Positions 1 to 7,146 of a DNA stretch of 30,292 nt are shown here, one piece after another (position 1 is the stretch's first letter; each line of letters starts with the position of its first letter). Position numbers and translations under genes: made by a program. This DNA comes from CANHEE01 sp043777755 (lineage in GTDB: Bacteria > Bacteroidota > Bacteroidia > Chitinophagales > Saprospiraceae), in NCBI GenBank assembly GCA_043777755.1, contig JAYWHK010000093.1, positions 1-30,292 of the forward strand, in the 5' to 3' direction. Under the pieces are notes generated by a model that had not been told where the DNA came from, ran no database searches, and was given only the letters and a program-made list of their open reading frames with translations.

Positions 1-186
1 TATCAAAAAGGAAAATACATAATCTCCGACCTACAAGGTCGCCCAATCGCCACCTATCCCTTATTGCCCAACCACGATGAATACCGCTTTGACATTTCCA
101 ACCTCCAAAATGGCATTTACTTATGGCAATTGGTTTTAGACGACAAAATACGACAAAGTGGAAAAGTGGTCGTTTTGAAAGAATAA
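1..186 (+). CDS. C-terminal fragment of a T9SS-sorted secreted protein (5' end outside window)
   Basis: The frame is open from base 1 and ends at TAA 184-186, giving 61 visible residues. The fragment reads as a beta-rich domain with the segments SDLQGRPI, YRFDISNLQNGIYLWQL and a terminal SGKVVVLKE. This is the classic layout of the type A type IX secretion sorting domain: a 'DLxGR' strand, a 'DISNLxNGIY' strand, then 'xGKVVVxK' at the extreme C-terminus. In this family the domain directs an exported protein across the outer membrane and is removed at the cell surface. The catalytic or adhesive part of the protein lies left of the window, so its function cannot be named. A hairpin terminator follows 31 bases after the stop. 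Identification of the sorting domain is confident; the cargo is unknown. Confidence 0.85.
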   Translation, partial: YQKGKYIISDLQGRPIATYPLLPNHDEYRFDISNLQNGIYLWQLVLDDKIRQSGKVVVLKE

Positions 187-216
187 ATTCATCTCTAAAT
201 ATATCCTTTACAAAAA

Positions 217-248
217 GCCGCCATTCGATTCCTCAAATGGCGGTTTTT
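217..248 (+). terminator. Bidirectional intrinsic terminator between convergent genes
   Basis: Arms CCGCCATT (218-225) and AATGGCGG (236-243) form a perfect 8-bp stem with a 10-base loop, followed by TTTTT at 244-248. On the opposite strand the same stem is followed by G then TTTT, so it can also end the minus-strand operon whose last gene stops at 268. Confidence 0.8.
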
Positions 249-267
249 GTGAGCATCAAGGACGCTA

Positions 268-1524
268 TTATTCTTTTGCAATAAATGAATACAACCAAGT
301 ATAGGCAATGAATCCATTGAAAAAATAGGTAATACCTATCGCTGCAAAATCATAATCCGTATTGAAAGCATAAAGGTATGCCATTAAGCCTGTAATGGTA
401 AAAAAGGCAATTGCCAAACTGTGTTTGATGTTTTTTGTTGGAGCATTGCTTTCTAAATACCTTGTCCAAACAATGGTCAAACCAAATGAAATTTGAGCAA
501 TGATTAACCATGACGATTTTTCCAGTCTGTCGTCTATAAAAAAGTATAAACCTGCGGAGAGAATGGTTGCCAATAAGCCACGGCCAGCCAAATTAGAAAT
601 CATAATCTCTTTTTTATTGAGTAAGATTTTTCCCATCGGGTCAAGCCTTAGCAAGAGGTTGGAAAGCGGTGTCATAATCCAAGATAACAAAACAAAAGCT
701 ACCAAAGCATAAAAAAGAATATTTGCCCAGATATTCTCTTGTTCTGAAAGGTACACCCTAAACATCATAAAAGCAATTAAAACTCCAATCATTGCAAATT
801 TTTGAAGATTGCCAAGCCAAAGTTGATGTTTTAGGAAAAGCCTGTAAAGTAAATTTTTAGCTTTAATGGATTCCAATAAACCTTCACGAGCTGTTCCTAA
901 ATTCGGATTTACTCTCAATGCTTCTTTGAAGTGTTCTCTTGCACCGACATGGTCGTTCTGTTCTAATTTTGACCAGCCAACATTAGCATGAGAGTAAGCA
1001 TCATTTGGGTTTAGTTCGAGTAGTTTATCAACAGTTTGATCCATTTCTGTTGCTCGATTCAATTTGTTCAATGCTGTTGCTCTTGCATTAAGGCAATCTG
1101 TACTTTCAGCATCAACAATCAATCCTTGATTTGCCAATAAAAGTGCTTTTTCCCATTTTTTTTCAGCTAAAAAAATAGAGGCATATAAGCCAAAATAGTC
1201 TGCATCAAATGAATCTAATCTAATGGCTTCTAAAATTGCTTTTTCTGCTGCTGTATATTTTGCTTCTTTGTGTAAATAATAGTGTGCTAAAAGGTAATGA
1301 CCAAATGCAAATGATGGATGTTTTCCTATCAAATGATGAATGTTTTCTAAGGCAATTTCCCATTTTTTTAGGTTCAATTGGGTCATACTCAACATTGCCA
1401 AAGCATCAATACCTTCGGAATCAAAAGTCAGTGCTTTGGAAAATTCCTCTAAGGCTTGTTCATTTCTATTGACATCAAGAAGTGCTTTACCTCTTTTGAT
1501 ATGAAAGTTATATTGCTCGTTCAT
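268..1524 (-). CDS. TPR-repeat protein with six C-terminal membrane helices
   Basis: 418 aa. Residues 1-220 are a run of TPR-like helical pairs (for example near 8-35, 75-105, 110-140 and 175-208, the last with the typical 'AxxHFxEALRxNPN' ending). Residues 242-414 hold about six hydrophobic segments (around 242-259, 265-287, 312-331, 338-354, 369-386 and 393-414). There is no signal peptide, so the TPR part should face the cytoplasm with the C-terminal bundle in the inner membrane. No catalytic motif is visible. It is the last gene of an operon with a TPR-AAA ATPase (4-base gap) and two rhomboid proteases, which suggests a membrane-docked adaptor for the ATPase; that role is inference. ATG at 1522-1524. 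I do not recognise a named family beyond TPR. Confidence 0.85.
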   Translation of the reverse strand: MNEQYNFHIKRGKALLDVNRNEQALEEFSKALTFDSEGIDALAMLSMTQLNLKKWEIALENIHHLIGKHPSFAFGHYLLAHYYLHKEAKYTAAEKAILEAIRLDSFDADYFGLYASIFLAEKKWEKALLLANQGLIVDAESTDCLNARATALNKLNRATEMDQTVDKLLELNPNDAYSHANVGWSKLEQNDHVGAREHFKEALRVNPNLGTAREGLLESIKAKNLLYRLFLKHQLWLGNLQKFAMIGVLIAFMMFRVYLSEQENIWANILFYALVAFVLLSWIMTPLSNLLLRLDPMGKILLNKKEIMISNLAGRGLLATILSAGLYFFIDDRLEKSSWLIIAQISFGLTIVWTRYLESNAPTKNIKHSLAIAFFTITGLMAYLYAFNTDYDFAAIGITYFFNGFIAYTWLYSFIAKE

Positions 1525-1528
1525 ATTT

Positions 1529-2857
1529 TTATTTTACCATTTTCAAATATTTTAAAATATCGTCATAAACACCGCCTTCATTGGAGTAAAGGGCGTAGTT
1601 TTTAGCGGTTGAGAACCATTCTTTGGTACTTGGGCTAACCAGTTTTACAGCATTTTTTAAATCATTCATGCCAATAGGAATGACTTTCCCTTGACGAATA
1701 CTTTCAGGGATTTTACTTTCAATAGCTCTGTCCACAACAGCTTTTAAGTCTGCGCCAGAAAATTCTTCTGTTATTTTTGCCAATGAAGGATAATCAATTA
1801 ATTCGGTTGGTTTATTTTTTAATAAAATATTTAAAATTTCCAAACGAGCAGCGTAATCAGGCGGAGAAACAAATATGATACGGTCAAATCGACCTGGGCG
1901 ACGAAATGCGGCATCTAAATACCAAGGCGAATTTGTTGCTCCTAAAACCAACACACCTTCATTTGATGAATGAATACCATCTAATTCTGCTAAAAATTGG
2001 TTGATAACAGACCGTCCTGCATTGTTACGCATATCATTTCTGCTGGCAGCAAGGGCATCTATTTCATCAAAAAAAATCACACATGGTTTGTTTTGACGAG
2101 CATTGTCAAAATATTGGTGCAAGTTTTTTTCACTACTTCCAATCCACATATCTAAAATATCATTAACACCAACGACTATGAAATTCGCATTGATTTCGCC
2201 TGCGGTAGCTCTTGCCATAAGGGTTTTACCACAACCAGGAGGGCCATAAAGTAAAATACCTCCTCCTATGGGTTTGCCAAATGCTTTATAAATTTCAGGG
2301 TTTTTGATGGGATGAATTACTTTAAGCGCAATTTCTTCTTTAACTTGTGCCATTCCTCCAACAGCATCAAATTTTATCACGGGTTTTTCAATGTCGCTGC
2401 TAAATAATGCGTCTAAATCAAAGTCGTCTGTGTTGCTGAGGGCAGTACCACTATCTTTAATTTTTTGATTAAGCTGCTCTTCAAAACCATCATCAGTAAG
2501 ACTTTTATCTTGGCTTTTGGCTAAATCATATTGTTCTTTAGCATCTTTTAACTTATCCATCGCCAAACAAATCTTAGCATTGAGCAAATTGTAGGGAGGA
2601 TATGTAGGTTTTTTCTCCAACACTTCGTCCAATAAAAATTTTGCGGCACTGTATTTTTTTACTTGATAATAAGTTTTTGAAAGCCCAAATTTTAATTCTT
2701 CTGAAGATTGAATTTTGATAGCTTCTTTGTATTCTAATTCTGCATTATCGTATTGAGCCAAGTTAAAAAGAGCCTCAGCCAATAATTGTCTTAGCATTAC
2801 ATTTTCGGGAGAAAATTGTAATGCTGCTCGCAGATTGTCTATGTGCTGTTGTGTCAT
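1529..2857 (-). CDS. TPR-fused classical AAA ATPase (Cdc48/VPS4/Msp1-like)
   Basis: 442 aa. Residues 1-115 form TPR-like helices and about 165-440 form one classical AAA module. Visible motifs are Walker A GPPGCGKT (205-212), a pore-loop segment DMWIGSSEKN with an aromatic Trp, Walker B IFFDEID (D264, E265), sensor-1 ATN (N309), and the second region of homology ending RRPGRFD with candidate arginine fingers R320 and R323. A helical lid with the SGADL signature follows. Such ATPases form hexamers that pull proteins through a central pore or remodel complexes. The TPR domain replaces the usual N-domain and probably recruits substrate or a partner. Directly upstream (5-base gap) are two rhomboid proteases and directly downstream (4-base gap) is a TPR membrane protein, so membrane-protein extraction is a reasonable but untested role. 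There is no FtsH-type protease domain or zinc motif. Confidence 0.92.
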   Translation of the reverse strand: MTQQHIDNLRAALQFSPENVMLRQLLAEALFNLAQYDNAELEYKEAIKIQSSEELKFGLSKTYYQVKKYSAAKFLLDEVLEKKPTYPPYNLLNAKICLAMDKLKDAKEQYDLAKSQDKSLTDDGFEEQLNQKIKDSGTALSNTDDFDLDALFSSDIEKPVIKFDAVGGMAQVKEEIALKVIHPIKNPEIYKAFGKPIGGGILLYGPPGCGKTLMARATAGEINANFIVVGVNDILDMWIGSSEKNLHQYFDNARQNKPCVIFFDEIDALAASRNDMRNNAGRSVINQFLAELDGIHSSNEGVLVLGATNSPWYLDAAFRRPGRFDRIIFVSPPDYAARLEILNILLKNKPTELIDYPSLAKITEEFSGADLKAVVDRAIESKIPESIRQGKVIPIGMNDLKNAVKLVSPSTKEWFSTAKNYALYSNEGGVYDDILKYLKMVK

Positions 2858-2862
2858 ATTTT

Positions 2863-3801
2863 TTAATCTTTACTTGCTTTAAAAAGCGTTTCTTTTTCTT
2901 CTTGGGAAAGGCTATCATAGCCAGATTGTTTTATTTTATCTAAAATAACATCAATTTGCTCTTGATTTATACCTTTATTGCGACTTTGAGAAGGTCTATT
3001 TTGGTTGCGGTCAGTAGTAGTGGAAGCGGTACTTACTTTTTCTTTGTTTCGGTATCCTACTGTTGGTTTTGGACGATGCTCGCCACGGATTTTTTTCCAA
3101 ATATTAATAATACCATCTAAAATATTATTGATAGGTTCGCTCAAATCATTACCGTCTTGTAAGCGACGAACATACAAATAGCCCATAAATGCGCCGCCCA
3201 AGTGCGCAAAATGACCACCTGTGTTGCTGTCATTCCCGATTGCTGCCATATCTATCACTAAAAAAACCAATACGATGTATTTTAGTTCTACGTTGCCCAA
3301 CAAAATCAAACGCATCAAATAATTAGGGGCAAGAATGCCAGCCGCCACAACGGTTGCTGTTACGCTTGCAGATGCGCCCAAAGCAAAGGATTCGTAGCGA
3401 TTTAGATAAACATAACTGATGAAAAAAGCAATGCCTCCTATTAAACCACCATATAAGTATAAAGGTAAAATATGTCTGTCACCTATTAAGTCACCAACAA
3501 TACGTCCAAAAGCATAAAAAATTAACATATTCCATAGGATATGCCAAAAATCTTCATGCGAGAACATATTTGTAATTAGGACCCAAGGATGGGTGACGTT
3601 GTGCCACCAACCAGAGCTAATTTTGAAAAATGATAAAAAAGTATCAGAATAAGGCTCTTCTGCTGTTTTATAAACTATAAAAAGTATGGCTTTTACCAAA
3701 ATCAAAAAAATAAATACGGCAATATTCACAATAATGATGCGTGTGACCATATTGCCATATTCGTATTCTCGTTTTATATCGTCCCAAATAGAGGTGAACA
3801 T
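2863..3801 (-). CDS. Rhomboid-family intramembrane serine protease with long cytoplasmic tail
   Basis: 312 aa. The rhomboid core spans about residues 18-215: an H-x-x-x-N type segment (WHILWNML, 86-93), the catalytic-serine site GASAS (142-146, predicted nucleophile S144) and the catalytic-histidine helix HFAHLGG with H200. Most rhomboids have GxSG; here the second glycine is alanine, which is tolerated in some GxSx members but worth noting. Residues 215-312 form a hydrophilic, low-complexity tail rich in Lys, Arg, Asn and Gln that ends in a short acidic helix, probably cytoplasmic. The gene lies 21 bases after another rhomboid gene and 5 bases before the TPR-AAA gene, consistent with one transcript. 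Substrates are unknown. Identification as a rhomboid is firm; activity is probable. Confidence 0.92.
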   Translation of the reverse strand: MFTSIWDDIKREYEYGNMVTRIIIVNIAVFIFLILVKAILFIVYKTAEEPYSDTFLSFFKISSGWWHNVTHPWVLITNMFSHEDFWHILWNMLIFYAFGRIVGDLIGDRHILPLYLYGGLIGGIAFFISYVYLNRYESFALGASASVTATVVAAGILAPNYLMRLILLGNVELKYIVLVFLVIDMAAIGNDSNTGGHFAHLGGAFMGYLYVRRLQDGNDLSEPINNILDGIINIWKKIRGEHRPKPTVGYRNKEKVSTASTTTDRNQNRPSQSRNKGINQEQIDVILDKIKQSGYDSLSQEEKETLFKASKD

Positions 3802-3822
3802 AAGCTATATTTTTTAATTGTC

Positions 3823-4458
3823 TTATTTTTTTAAAATTGAGTTTCTGTTCCAATAAACCAAAAGTAAAATACCCGCAACAGCTCCACCTAAATGAGCAAA
3901 ATGCCCGATATTATCATTTGCAAAATTTGCTCGTCCGAGCGTATATTCATACACTAAAAGTATCGGAATCCAGTATTTTCCTTTGAACCGAATTGGTATA
4001 AGAAACATACCAAATTCTGTTTCTGGATATAGAAATCCTACCGCTGCGACTAATCCAAAAATTGCTCCCGAAGCCCCAAGTGCTGGTCCAAATTGATTTA
4101 TAGCTACAATATCAGTTAGTCCTTCGCCTAATAAATTTTGGTATTGATAATATTGTATTGCAAGATGAATCAAACTTGCACCAACACCACAAAAAAGGTA
4201 ATAAAATAAAAAACGTTCCTCTCTCCAAACCATTTCCAACATCGAACCAATACTTGCGAGTGTCAACATATTAAAAGCAATATGTAATAAATTAGCGTGC
4301 ATAAAAAAACTCGTCACCAACTGAAAAGGTTTAAAATACTCGGACATTACTGGATAGAGCATCAGTAGTCGTTGCAGTTGCGGCATCGCCATCGAAGCCA
4401 CAAACATAATAACGTTGATAATCAATAAGTTGCGAACAACTGGTGTTAAAGGCATCAT
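3823..4458 (-). CDS. Rhomboid-family intramembrane serine protease (compact)
   Basis: 211 aa, essentially the minimal six-helix rhomboid. Motifs: HANLLHIAFNML (54-65, oxyanion-side His/Asn), GASG (128-131, predicted nucleophile S130) and GHFAHLGG with the catalytic H189. The canonical GxSG is intact, unlike in the downstream paralogue. It is the first gene of the four-gene minus-strand operon; a matching promoter lies about 75 bases upstream. Two adjacent ATGs (4456-4458 and 4453-4455) could both start it; I use the outer one. A rhomboid pair beside mutL is, from memory, a recurring arrangement in Bacteroidota. Its substrates are not known. Confidence 0.93.
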   Translation of the reverse strand: MMPLTPVVRNLLIINVIMFVASMAMPQLQRLLMLYPVMSEYFKPFQLVTSFFMHANLLHIAFNMLTLASIGSMLEMVWREERFLFYYLFCGVGASLIHLAIQYYQYQNLLGEGLTDIVAINQFGPALGASGAIFGLVAAVGFLYPETEFGMFLIPIRFKGKYWIPILLVYEYTLGRANFANDNIGHFAHLGGAVAGILLLVYWNRNSILKK

Positions 4459-4534
4459 AATAATTAATAATTGCGCTGTTAATCAATGTTGTGTGAACAA
4501 TGTGGTTTCAAAAAGGATATTGGTTATTAGCTCT

Positions 4535-4563
4535 CAAAGATATTGCAAACACTTGGTATTCAA
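4535..4563 (-). promoter_or_regulatory. Bacteroidota-type promoter of the rhomboid/AAA operon
   Basis: Reading the minus strand, TTG (4561-4563) is followed after 18 bases by TATCTTTG (4535-4542), an exact match to the -7 consensus TAnnTTTG. Transcription should start near 4530, leaving a 5' leader of about 70 bases before the rhomboid ATG. Confidence 0.7.
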
Positions 4564-4591
4564 TATTTTACATAAATTCAAAATCCTAAAA

Positions 4592-4647
4592 CTACTTTCC
4601 TACTTTCCCACTCTCTTACTTTCCCACTTTCTTACTTTCTCACTTTC
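4592..4647 (-). repeat. Seven tandem copies of an 8-bp unit at the 3' end of mutL
   Basis: On the minus strand the segment is seven consecutive 8-mers of the form GAAAGTRR (one copy has GAGAGTGG). The first unit, GAAAGTGA at 4640-4647, contains the last codons and the TGA stop of mutL; the others run into the mutL-rhomboid intergenic space. The period of 8 is not a multiple of three, so a change in copy number alters what follows the stop region but not the stop itself unless the first unit is hit. Confidence 0.9.
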
Positions 4648-6559
4648 CACTAAATCCCTTTTTTATTTCCTCCAATTCATATTTTACAAAACAGAGCGTT
4701 CCATAAGGGCTACTGTAAGGCATTTCACAAGTAAAAAGTTGGTCAATGAGTTCTCGCATTTCTCTGATGGTCAAGGAATTACCACGTTTTATAGCAGCAC
4801 TTCGAGCCATACTTCGAGCGATATTTTCTCTAATGTCCAAATGCAAATCAAGATTAGACTTGTATTGCTCCAAAAGCGTTTCGACAATATCTTTTTCGTT
4901 CCATTCTTTGAGTTCGGCAGGTTTTCCGTGAATAACGAAAGTATTTTGACCAAATTCTTGAATATCAAAGCCCAAATGATTGACTTCTCCAATAAGTTCT
5001 TTCATTATTTCAGCATCTGCTGGCGGAAGTGTTACCGTTTTTGGAAAAAGTTCCGTTTGCGTTGTCAGCTTTTGTTCTTCTAATTGATGCAAATATTTTT
5101 CATACAAAATCCTTTCGTGCGATGCTTGTTGGTCAATCAACATATAACCTGTACGGGTCGGATTTAGAATATACGTATTGTGAATCTGATACGGGTCTTT
5201 TTGTTGCTCTGAAAAACTACGATTGTCGTCATTAATGGCGGCTTCGCTGTCCCATTTACTTGGAATCGTAACCATTTCGTTGCCATCAGCGTCTTCACTA
5301 AATTCTTCGTCCAGACCAGCATACAATTCTTGCCAATTTCTCAGATTGCTTGAACCTAACTTTTCTGGTGATTTGAAATTAACGGTATTTCCAGTAATCA
5401 AGCCGCTGTCATTGTTTCGGTTTGAACTTTGAGCTGTATTTTGATAATCACCAGTGCCAGAAGCCCGACTTGGCAATGTTTCGTACATTTCATCGTCGTT
5501 TGAAGTTGCCACTGTTGGTATATTTTGCATAAACGAGTTGTCGTTTTCAAAATCCAACATTGGCGTTACGCTGTATTGTCCGAGCGAATGACGAACCGCT
5601 ACTTTCAAGTAATTATAGACGACTTTCTCGTCATCAAATTTTATTTCTGTTTTCGTAGGATGAACATTTACATCAATGTGCGATGGATCAATTTCCATCA
5701 TCAAAACATAAAAAGGAAAAGCATCTTTTGCCATGACATCTTCGTAAGCGTTCATAACGGCATGGTGCAAATAACTACTTTTAATAAAACGATTATTAAT
5801 GAAAAAAAGTTGTTCGCCACGAGATTTCTTCGCAAATTCTGGTTTTCCTACAAAACCTTTGAAGCTAACAACATCAGTTTCTTCGTGAACAGGAATGAGG
5901 TTTTTACTATGATTTTGACCAAAAACACCTATAATACGTTGTTTCAAATTACCCGAAACCAAGTGATACAATTCTACATTGTTATGGTTCAAAATAAAAT
6001 GTACATCGGGATTGGCAAGCGCAACATGATGAAACTCGTCGGTGATGTGTTTCATCTCTACTTTGTTGTCTTTGAGGAAGTTACGACGTGCGGGAATATT
6101 GAAAAAGAGGTTTTTTATCGAAAAATTAGTGCCTACGGGACAACTTTCGCCTTCTTGCGTAATCAAAACGGAGCCTTCAATGACGATTCGAGTGCCTACT
6201 TCTTGGTTGGCTTTTCTCGTTTTCATTTCCACTTGCGCTACGGCAGCAATAGATGCCAACGCTTCGCCACGAAAACCCATCGTCCGAAGCTCGAATAAAT
6301 CTTCTGCCCGACGAATTTTTGACGTTGCATGACGTTCAAAACACATTCGAGCATCGGTTTCGGACATACCAACGCCGTTGTCAATCACTTGAATTAAAGT
6401 GCGTCCAGCATCTTTCAGAATCAACTGAATTTTGGTCGCACCAGCATCAATAGCGTTTTCCAACAACTCTTTTACTGCCGAAGCAGGACGCTGAACCACC
6501 TCACCAGCCGCTATCTGATTGGCTATCGAATCGGGTAATAACTGAATAATATCTGCCAT
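4640..6559 (-). CDS. mutL: DNA mismatch repair protein MutL
   Basis: 639 aa. The N-terminal GHKL ATPase shows ELLENAIDAG (31-40), DNGVGM (60-65), HATSK (77-81) and GFRGEAL (95-101), all intact. A central linker (about 340-450) is Ser/Asn/Asp-rich. The C-terminal dimerisation/endonuclease domain has DQQASHERILYE at 476-487, corresponding to the DQHA(X)2E(X)4E metal-site motif with Gln in place of His. Later motifs are ARSAAIKRG (585-593) and C-E-M-P-Y-S-S-P-Y-G near 611-620, where latent-endonuclease MutLs usually carry a CPHGRP-like motif. MutL couples MutS mismatch recognition to strand incision; whether this one cuts DNA itself is unclear from these substitutions. ATG at 6557-6559; a good -7 box lies about 40 bases upstream. 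The reverse complement contains long spurious open frames that are not genes. Confidence 0.97.
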   Translation of the reverse strand: MADIIQLLPDSIANQIAAGEVVQRPASAVKELLENAIDAGATKIQLILKDAGRTLIQVIDNGVGMSETDARMCFERHATSKIRRAEDLFELRTMGFRGEALASIAAVAQVEMKTRKANQEVGTRIVIEGSVLITQEGESCPVGTNFSIKNLFFNIPARRNFLKDNKVEMKHITDEFHHVALANPDVHFILNHNNVELYHLVSGNLKQRIIGVFGQNHSKNLIPVHEETDVVSFKGFVGKPEFAKKSRGEQLFFINNRFIKSSYLHHAVMNAYEDVMAKDAFPFYVLMMEIDPSHIDVNVHPTKTEIKFDDEKVVYNYLKVAVRHSLGQYSVTPMLDFENDNSFMQNIPTVATSNDDEMYETLPSRASGTGDYQNTAQSSNRNNDSGLITGNTVNFKSPEKLGSSNLRNWQELYAGLDEEFSEDADGNEMVTIPSKWDSEAAINDDNRSFSEQQKDPYQIHNTYILNPTRTGYMLIDQQASHERILYEKYLHQLEEQKLTTQTELFPKTVTLPPADAEIMKELIGEVNHLGFDIQEFGQNTFVIHGKPAELKEWNEKDIVETLLEQYKSNLDLHLDIRENIARSMARSAAIKRGNSLTIREMRELIDQLFTCEMPYSSPYGTLCFVKYELEEIKKGFSGK

Positions 6560-6601
6560 TGACTTTTTTATTCCAAAATATCTTATATGAAATTACTAAC
6601 G

Positions 6602-6609
6602 CAAAGATA
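6602..6609 (-). promoter_or_regulatory. mutL promoter -7 box
   Basis: Minus-strand TATCTTTG matches TAnnTTTG exactly; transcription should begin near 6596, giving a leader of about 37 bases. No clear TTG -33 element is seen; TTA occurs at about the right distance. Confidence 0.55.
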
Positions 6610-6648
6610 TATTTTTTTCAGTAATTAGTAAGGTTTATAAGAAAAGTT

Positions 6649-6846
6649 TTAAGAAATCAAAAAATAGAAGAATATTTTGAAGCTGGAATGAAAGTTTTGT
6701 GGCATATTTTTCCTAAATTCAACATGGTTTATGTGTATCATTCTCCAACAAGTGTTACGATTTGTAAAGGAGAGGACATTTGTTCTGCTGCGCCTGCCAT
6801 TCCTGATTTAGAAATTACAGCCAATCAATTGTTTAGTAAAGATTAA
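6649..6846 (+). pseudogene. 5'-truncated Uma2-family (DUF820) nuclease remnant
   Basis: One frame is open from a stop at 6622 to TAA 6844-6846. From about 6655 it reads NQKIEEYFEAGMKVLWHIFP, then continues through VYVYHSPTSVTI to PAIPDLEITANQLF. This matches the C-terminal part of Uma2/DUF820 restriction-fold proteins: the 'KxxEYxxAGvxxVWxixP' segment, the 'vxVYxspxsvxx' strand and the 'Ip.lxixxxxlF' end. Uma2 proteins are about 190 aa, so roughly two thirds is missing, including the N-terminal catalytic acidic residues. An internal ATG at 6688 could give a 52-residue peptide, but nothing suggests it is functional. The remnant abuts the mutL promoter, so a deletion or rearrangement has joined the two. 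Confidence 0.7.
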
Positions 6847-6912
6847 ACATTTGTGACTTTTTCATTTTTTAGAAGTCTAAAAATTTTATTCTATTTAAAT
6901 AGTATAAAAAAC

Positions 6913-6944
6913 TTGCATATATCGTTTTTTTTAGCATATATTTG
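6913..6944 (+). promoter_or_regulatory. Promoter of the candidate small RNA
   Basis: TTG at 6913-6915, a 21-base spacer, then TATATTTG at 6937-6944 (exact TAnnTTTG). Transcription is predicted to start near 6949-6951, just at the beginning of the paired segment of the RNA. No open frame of useful length follows. Confidence 0.7.
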
Positions 6945-6949
6945 CACAT

Positions 6950-7137
6950 TGATTTACAGAGGAGTACGTAACCGTCCCAACTCTACAGACTTTTCAGCAC
7001 CGACTTTCGGGCAGATTGTAAATCCTGAACATTTCCAAAAATAAGATTCTCAGGGCTGAATGACGTCCCAACTTCATTCGCCAAACTTAATCCGCACTTT
7101 GTTTGTTTCAACCGCAACAATAGTGCGGATTTTTTTT
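6950..7137 (+). ncRNA. Candidate stand-alone structured small RNA with twin CGTCCCAACT loops
   Basis: About 188 bases between a good promoter and a strong terminator, with no protein-coding potential. Structural elements seen in order: GATTTACA (6951-6958) pairs perfectly with TGTAAATC (7017-7024), closing a first domain; inside it the decamer CGTCCCAACT (6973-6982) sits in a weak hairpin closed by AGAG/CTCT (6958-6961 with 6981-6984). CCTGA (7024-7028) can pair with TCAGG (7050-7054), in competition with the outer pair at one base. GAATGA (7058-7063) and TCATTC (7074-7079) form a hairpin whose 10-base loop is exactly the same decamer CGTCCCAACT (7064-7073). The 3' end is a 9-bp terminator stem. 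I cannot match it to 6S RNA, SRP RNA, tmRNA or a riboswitch I know. It is followed by a convergent gene, so it is not a leader. Confidence 0.6.
7089..7137 (+). terminator. Intrinsic terminator of the small RNA
   Basis: AATCCGCAC (7089-7097) and GTGCGGATT (7123-7131) form a perfect 9-bp stem; the 25-base loop contains a further TTGTT/AACAA pairing. T at 7130-7137 gives an eight-base T tract. Confidence 0.85.
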
Positions 7138-7146
7138 GCCCAAAAC

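Noticed and set aside
3780..3787. CGTCCCAA here is complementary, in the rhomboid mRNA, to the small RNA loops (codons 5-8 of the 312-aa rhomboid)
   Set aside because: An 8-base match is expected about once by chance in 30 kb read on both strands, so it is not evidence of a target although its place near the start codon is attractive.
4415..6453. Long open frames on the plus strand opposite mutL (up to about 257 codons)
   Set aside because: They are antisense shadows of a gene with complete MutL motifs; their products are low in recognisable structure and match no family.
6950..7137. Small RNA as 6S RNA, tmRNA, SRP RNA or a riboswitch
   Set aside because: The 5' and 3' ends do not close a long stem as in 6S, there is no tRNA-like end or SRP tetraloop helix, and no gene follows on the same strand for a riboswitch to control.
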